Source of the DNA: an uncultured Bacteroidales bacterium
GTDB lineage: Bacteria; Bacteroidota; Bacteroidia; Bacteroidales; UBA932
DNA length: 64,000 bases
NCBI GenBank assembly: GCA_934717185.1
Contig: CAKUYQ010000011.1
Span: 1 to 64,000, forward strand
Direction: 5' to 3'
A program made the translations under genes and the position numbers. Below are positions 62,379 through 64,000 of this stretch, in pieces. The notes beneath the pieces were generated by a model that was given only the letters and a program-made list of their open reading frames with translations, was not told the DNA's origin and ran no database searches. Position 1 is the first letter of the stretch. Each line of letters starts with the position of its first letter.

Positions 62379-62412
62379 AAAGCGGATAGCCGGTAATTTG
62401 GTTATCCGCTTT
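62379..62412. terminator. Bidirectional intrinsic terminator after the nucleoside transporter gene
   Basis: AAAGCGGATAGCC (62379-62391) pairs with GGTTATCCGCTTT (62400-62412), with one G-T wobble pair and an 8-base loop. T-rich sequence follows. It divides the convergent transporter and dehydrogenase genes. Confidence 0.9.
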
Positions 62413-62507
62413 AGTTTTAGAGAAGTTGATAAAACGGTTATTACCTCTTTATTCAGCTTCTTTTTTGGAGCATGAGTTAAAAATTATGATGTTCTTAAAA
62501 TGGTTCG

Positions 62508-63470
62508 CTAAAATTCACCGTTGGCCAATTTGCGTCTGCATGCAGCAAGCATATCATCTATCATCTCATCCAATCCCCACTTAGGATTCCACCCCCACTC
62601 CTCTCTTGCTGCAGAATCATCCATTATATCGGGCCATGAAGCAGCTATTGAAGCCTTAACAGGATCTACGTTGTAATCCCATGTAAACTCCGGTATTCTT
62701 TTTTTAATTGCAGTAAAGAGCTGCTCCGGCGTAAAGCTCATAGATGCTATGTTAAAACTGTTTCTATGTTTTAGCTTAGTAGGATCTGCTTCCATAAGTT
62801 GTGTTGTAGACTCAAGAGCATCCGGCATATAGATCATATCCATATAGGCATCCTTTGGAACTTCGCAGGTAAATCTGCCCTCTTTTACAGCTTTGTAGAA
62901 AACCTCTACAGCATAGTCTGTTGTTCCGCCACCCGGCATTGCACCATTTGATATTATACCCGGGAACCTTACACTCCTGGTATCAACACCAAATTTTGTA
63001 AAATAGTAATCGCTAAGCAATTCGCCACTTACTTTGCAGACACCATAAATGGTATTTGGTCTCATTATTGTGTCCTGCGGTGTTTTGTAATGAGGGGTGT
63101 TTTCGCCAAACGCTCCAATCGAACTTGGAGTAAACAGTGCTGTTTTGTTATCCTTTGCTATGTTGAGCGAGTTAAGCAGTGCTCCCATATTTATATTCCA
63201 GGCCAACTGCGGATTTTTTTCGCCGGTAGCAGACAACAAGGCCACCAAGTTGTATATACCGTCTATACTGTTATCTTTAACAACCTTGTTATACTCTTCA
63301 AAATTAAGAGCATCCAAAGAGATTGCTTTAGAAAAAGTACTTAATTTCTTAACCATTTCCGGCTTAAGATCGGCAGCAATAACATTATCCTCTCCATAAA
63401 CCTTCTGAAGGTGAGGGACCAATTCCGTTCCAATCTGCCCACCGGCACCAACAACAAGAATTCTCTTCAT
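62508..63470 (-). CDS. L-threonine 3-dehydrogenase, SDR type
   Basis: This 320-residue NAD-dependent enzyme has the extended-SDR Rossmann loop VVGAGGQIGTELV, NLVALLSATGEKNPQLAWNIN in two parts, SSIGAFGE and the catalytic Y-x3-K in YGVCKVSGE. The blocks are those of the UDP-galactose-epimerase-like threonine dehydrogenases, which oxidise threonine to 2-amino-3-ketobutyrate. No kbl (ketobutyrate ligase) gene is next to it in the window. A general nucleotide-sugar epimerase is less likely in view of the TTDYAVEVFYKAVKEGRFTC segment. Confidence 0.88.
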   Translation of the reverse strand: MKRILVVGAGGQIGTELVPHLQKVYGEDNVIAADLKPEMVKKLSTFSKAISLDALNFEEYNKVVKDNSIDGIYNLVALLSATGEKNPQLAWNINMGALLNSLNIAKDNKTALFTPSSIGAFGENTPHYKTPQDTIMRPNTIYGVCKVSGELLSDYYFTKFGVDTRSVRFPGIISNGAMPGGGTTDYAVEVFYKAVKEGRFTCEVPKDAYMDMIYMPDALESTTQLMEADPTKLKHRNSFNIASMSFTPEQLFTAIKKRIPEFTWDYNVDPVKASIAASWPDIMDDSAAREEWGWNPKWGLDEMIDDMLAACRRKLANGEF

Positions 63471-63601
63471 TAATATTCAAATATTAGTTTACCATTAAAT
63501 AAAAATAGTGGAAGATGTTTTAGTAATCTTAAAATTCATTTCAATATTAAAATTGTTTTTACAAATTCAAAACAGCTTCTTAAATTTGTCAGCAGTAGAA
63601 T

Positions 63602-63648
63602 CTAAAGGGGTACAGAGCCCCCCTTAGAAGCCAACGAATACAAAAGTA
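63602..63648 (-). promoter_or_regulatory. Leader hairpin and -7 element upstream of threonine dehydrogenase
   Basis: CTAAAGGGG (63602-63610) pairs with CCCCTTAG (63620-63627), and TACTTTTG on the minus strand (63648-63641) is a -7 match, so the hairpin would be at the 5' end of a leader of about 165 bases. The remaining part of 63471-63745 is AT-rich with no gene. Confidence 0.4.
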
Positions 63649-63745
63649 ATAATTTTGAACAAGTTTTACTACTTTAATATAAAAAAACAATATTATTCTT
63701 TAATACCTTATTAATTTATTGTTATTTTTTAAGAATATCAAAGTA

Positions 63746-64000
63746 ATGGAGAACAAAAATTTACATATTCTCATACAGCAATTGGCAGAGAGGGAAAAAT
63801 TTGCAGACTGGCAGATTATACCACTCCCGTCTTGTTCTCCCGCAATTGATATTGCAATGGATAATTACCGCCTTGCCTTGCAGAAAGGAGATTTCGCTCA
63901 AATGAAATATCTGTATAATCATTTGGATATAAGACAGTCTCCGGAGCTTCTTCTTAATAATGAGAGCAACAGCTTGCAATACTATTATTACATTATAGTG
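63746..64000 (+). CDS. Unidentified protein, 5' part only
   Basis: An ATG at 63746 opens a frame with no stop up to the window end (85 codons). The protein starts MENKNLHILIQQLAEREKFA, is soluble in character, and includes DIAMDNYRLALQKGDFAQMK, which could form a pair of helices like a TPR or ankyrin-type unit. Codon use looks coding, and the frame is intact over the whole span. I recognise no family from this part. Confidence 0.6.
   Translation, partial: MENKNLHILIQQLAEREKFADWQIIPLPSCSPAIDIAMDNYRLALQKGDFAQMKYLYNHLDIRQSPELLLNNESNSLQYYYYIIV

Noticed and set aside
63761..63979. Minus-strand open frame at the window end
   Set aside because: The plus strand carries an uninterrupted frame with an ATG and better codon use across the same bases.
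1..64000. rRNA and tRNA genes
   Set aside because: I saw no cloverleaf or CCA-type ends in the gaps and no conserved rRNA segments; a tRNA scan would settle this.

Overview
The window looks like a chromosomal segment of a Bacteroidales bacterium (phylum Bacteroidota); I cannot name the genus. Supporting evidence: a long division and cell wall (dcw) cluster with Bacteroidota-type gene lengths, promoters of the Bacteroidota type (TTTG near -33, TAnnTTTG near -7), the near absence of Shine-Dalgarno sequences, an rnfBCDGEA operon with a TPR gene at its end, SDR-type threonine dehydrogenase, and phylum-typical families (DUF4783, DUF6625, PF14907).

Layout. (1) 1-9388: an AT-rich surface-polysaccharide locus with glycosyltransferases, a Wzx-type flippase, a Wzy-type polymerase, a DUF6625 protein and a PF14907 nucleotidyltransferase. 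Its left edge is scarred: a 304-bp copy of the flippase 3' end (79-382) is followed directly by a decayed glycosyltransferase C-terminus (385-561). (2) 9434-14847: housekeeping genes on the plus strand (tadA, YqaA-like membrane protein, engB, prs, nadE, a small Cys-containing membrane protein, der). (3) 14875-20954: a very large orphan sensor kinase, rlmH, a DUF4783 secreted protein and an M23 lipoprotein. (4) 21126-38657: mraZ-rsmH-ftsL-ftsI-murE-mraY-murD-ftsW-murG-murC-ftsQ-ftsA-ftsZ-gltX, all plus strand, which makes lipid II and builds the divisome. (5) 38787-52249, minus strand: dnaB-DUF3108-rseC-rnfBCDGEA-TPR, and upstream of it an M23-M23-MerR-Nif3-zinc ribbon-aminotransferase operon. 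(6) 52490-64000: alaS, an LptF/G permease, fmt, a second LptF/G permease, tgt, a DUF151/UVR protein, a nucleoside transporter, threonine dehydrogenase and the start of an unidentified gene cut by the window end.

The least explained signal is a family of composite intergenic elements at about 13321-13500, 19580-19687 and 55106-55269, with a shorter relative at 57812-57875. Each full copy has TTGGCG-type hexamers, then five to six 9-bp units (consensus GTAAAGARR), then GCCAAA-type hexamers that can pair with the first arm. Two copies also share a 39-nt module in opposite orientation. Other points of interest are 10-bp direct repeats in front of mraZ that look like MraZ operators, a repeat-rich leader before alaS, a His/Cys-rich insertion in GltX, a Tgt without its usual zinc cysteines, and a 44-codon gene tiled exactly between wzx and wzy. 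I saw no rRNA, tRNA, CRISPR array or complete insertion sequence.
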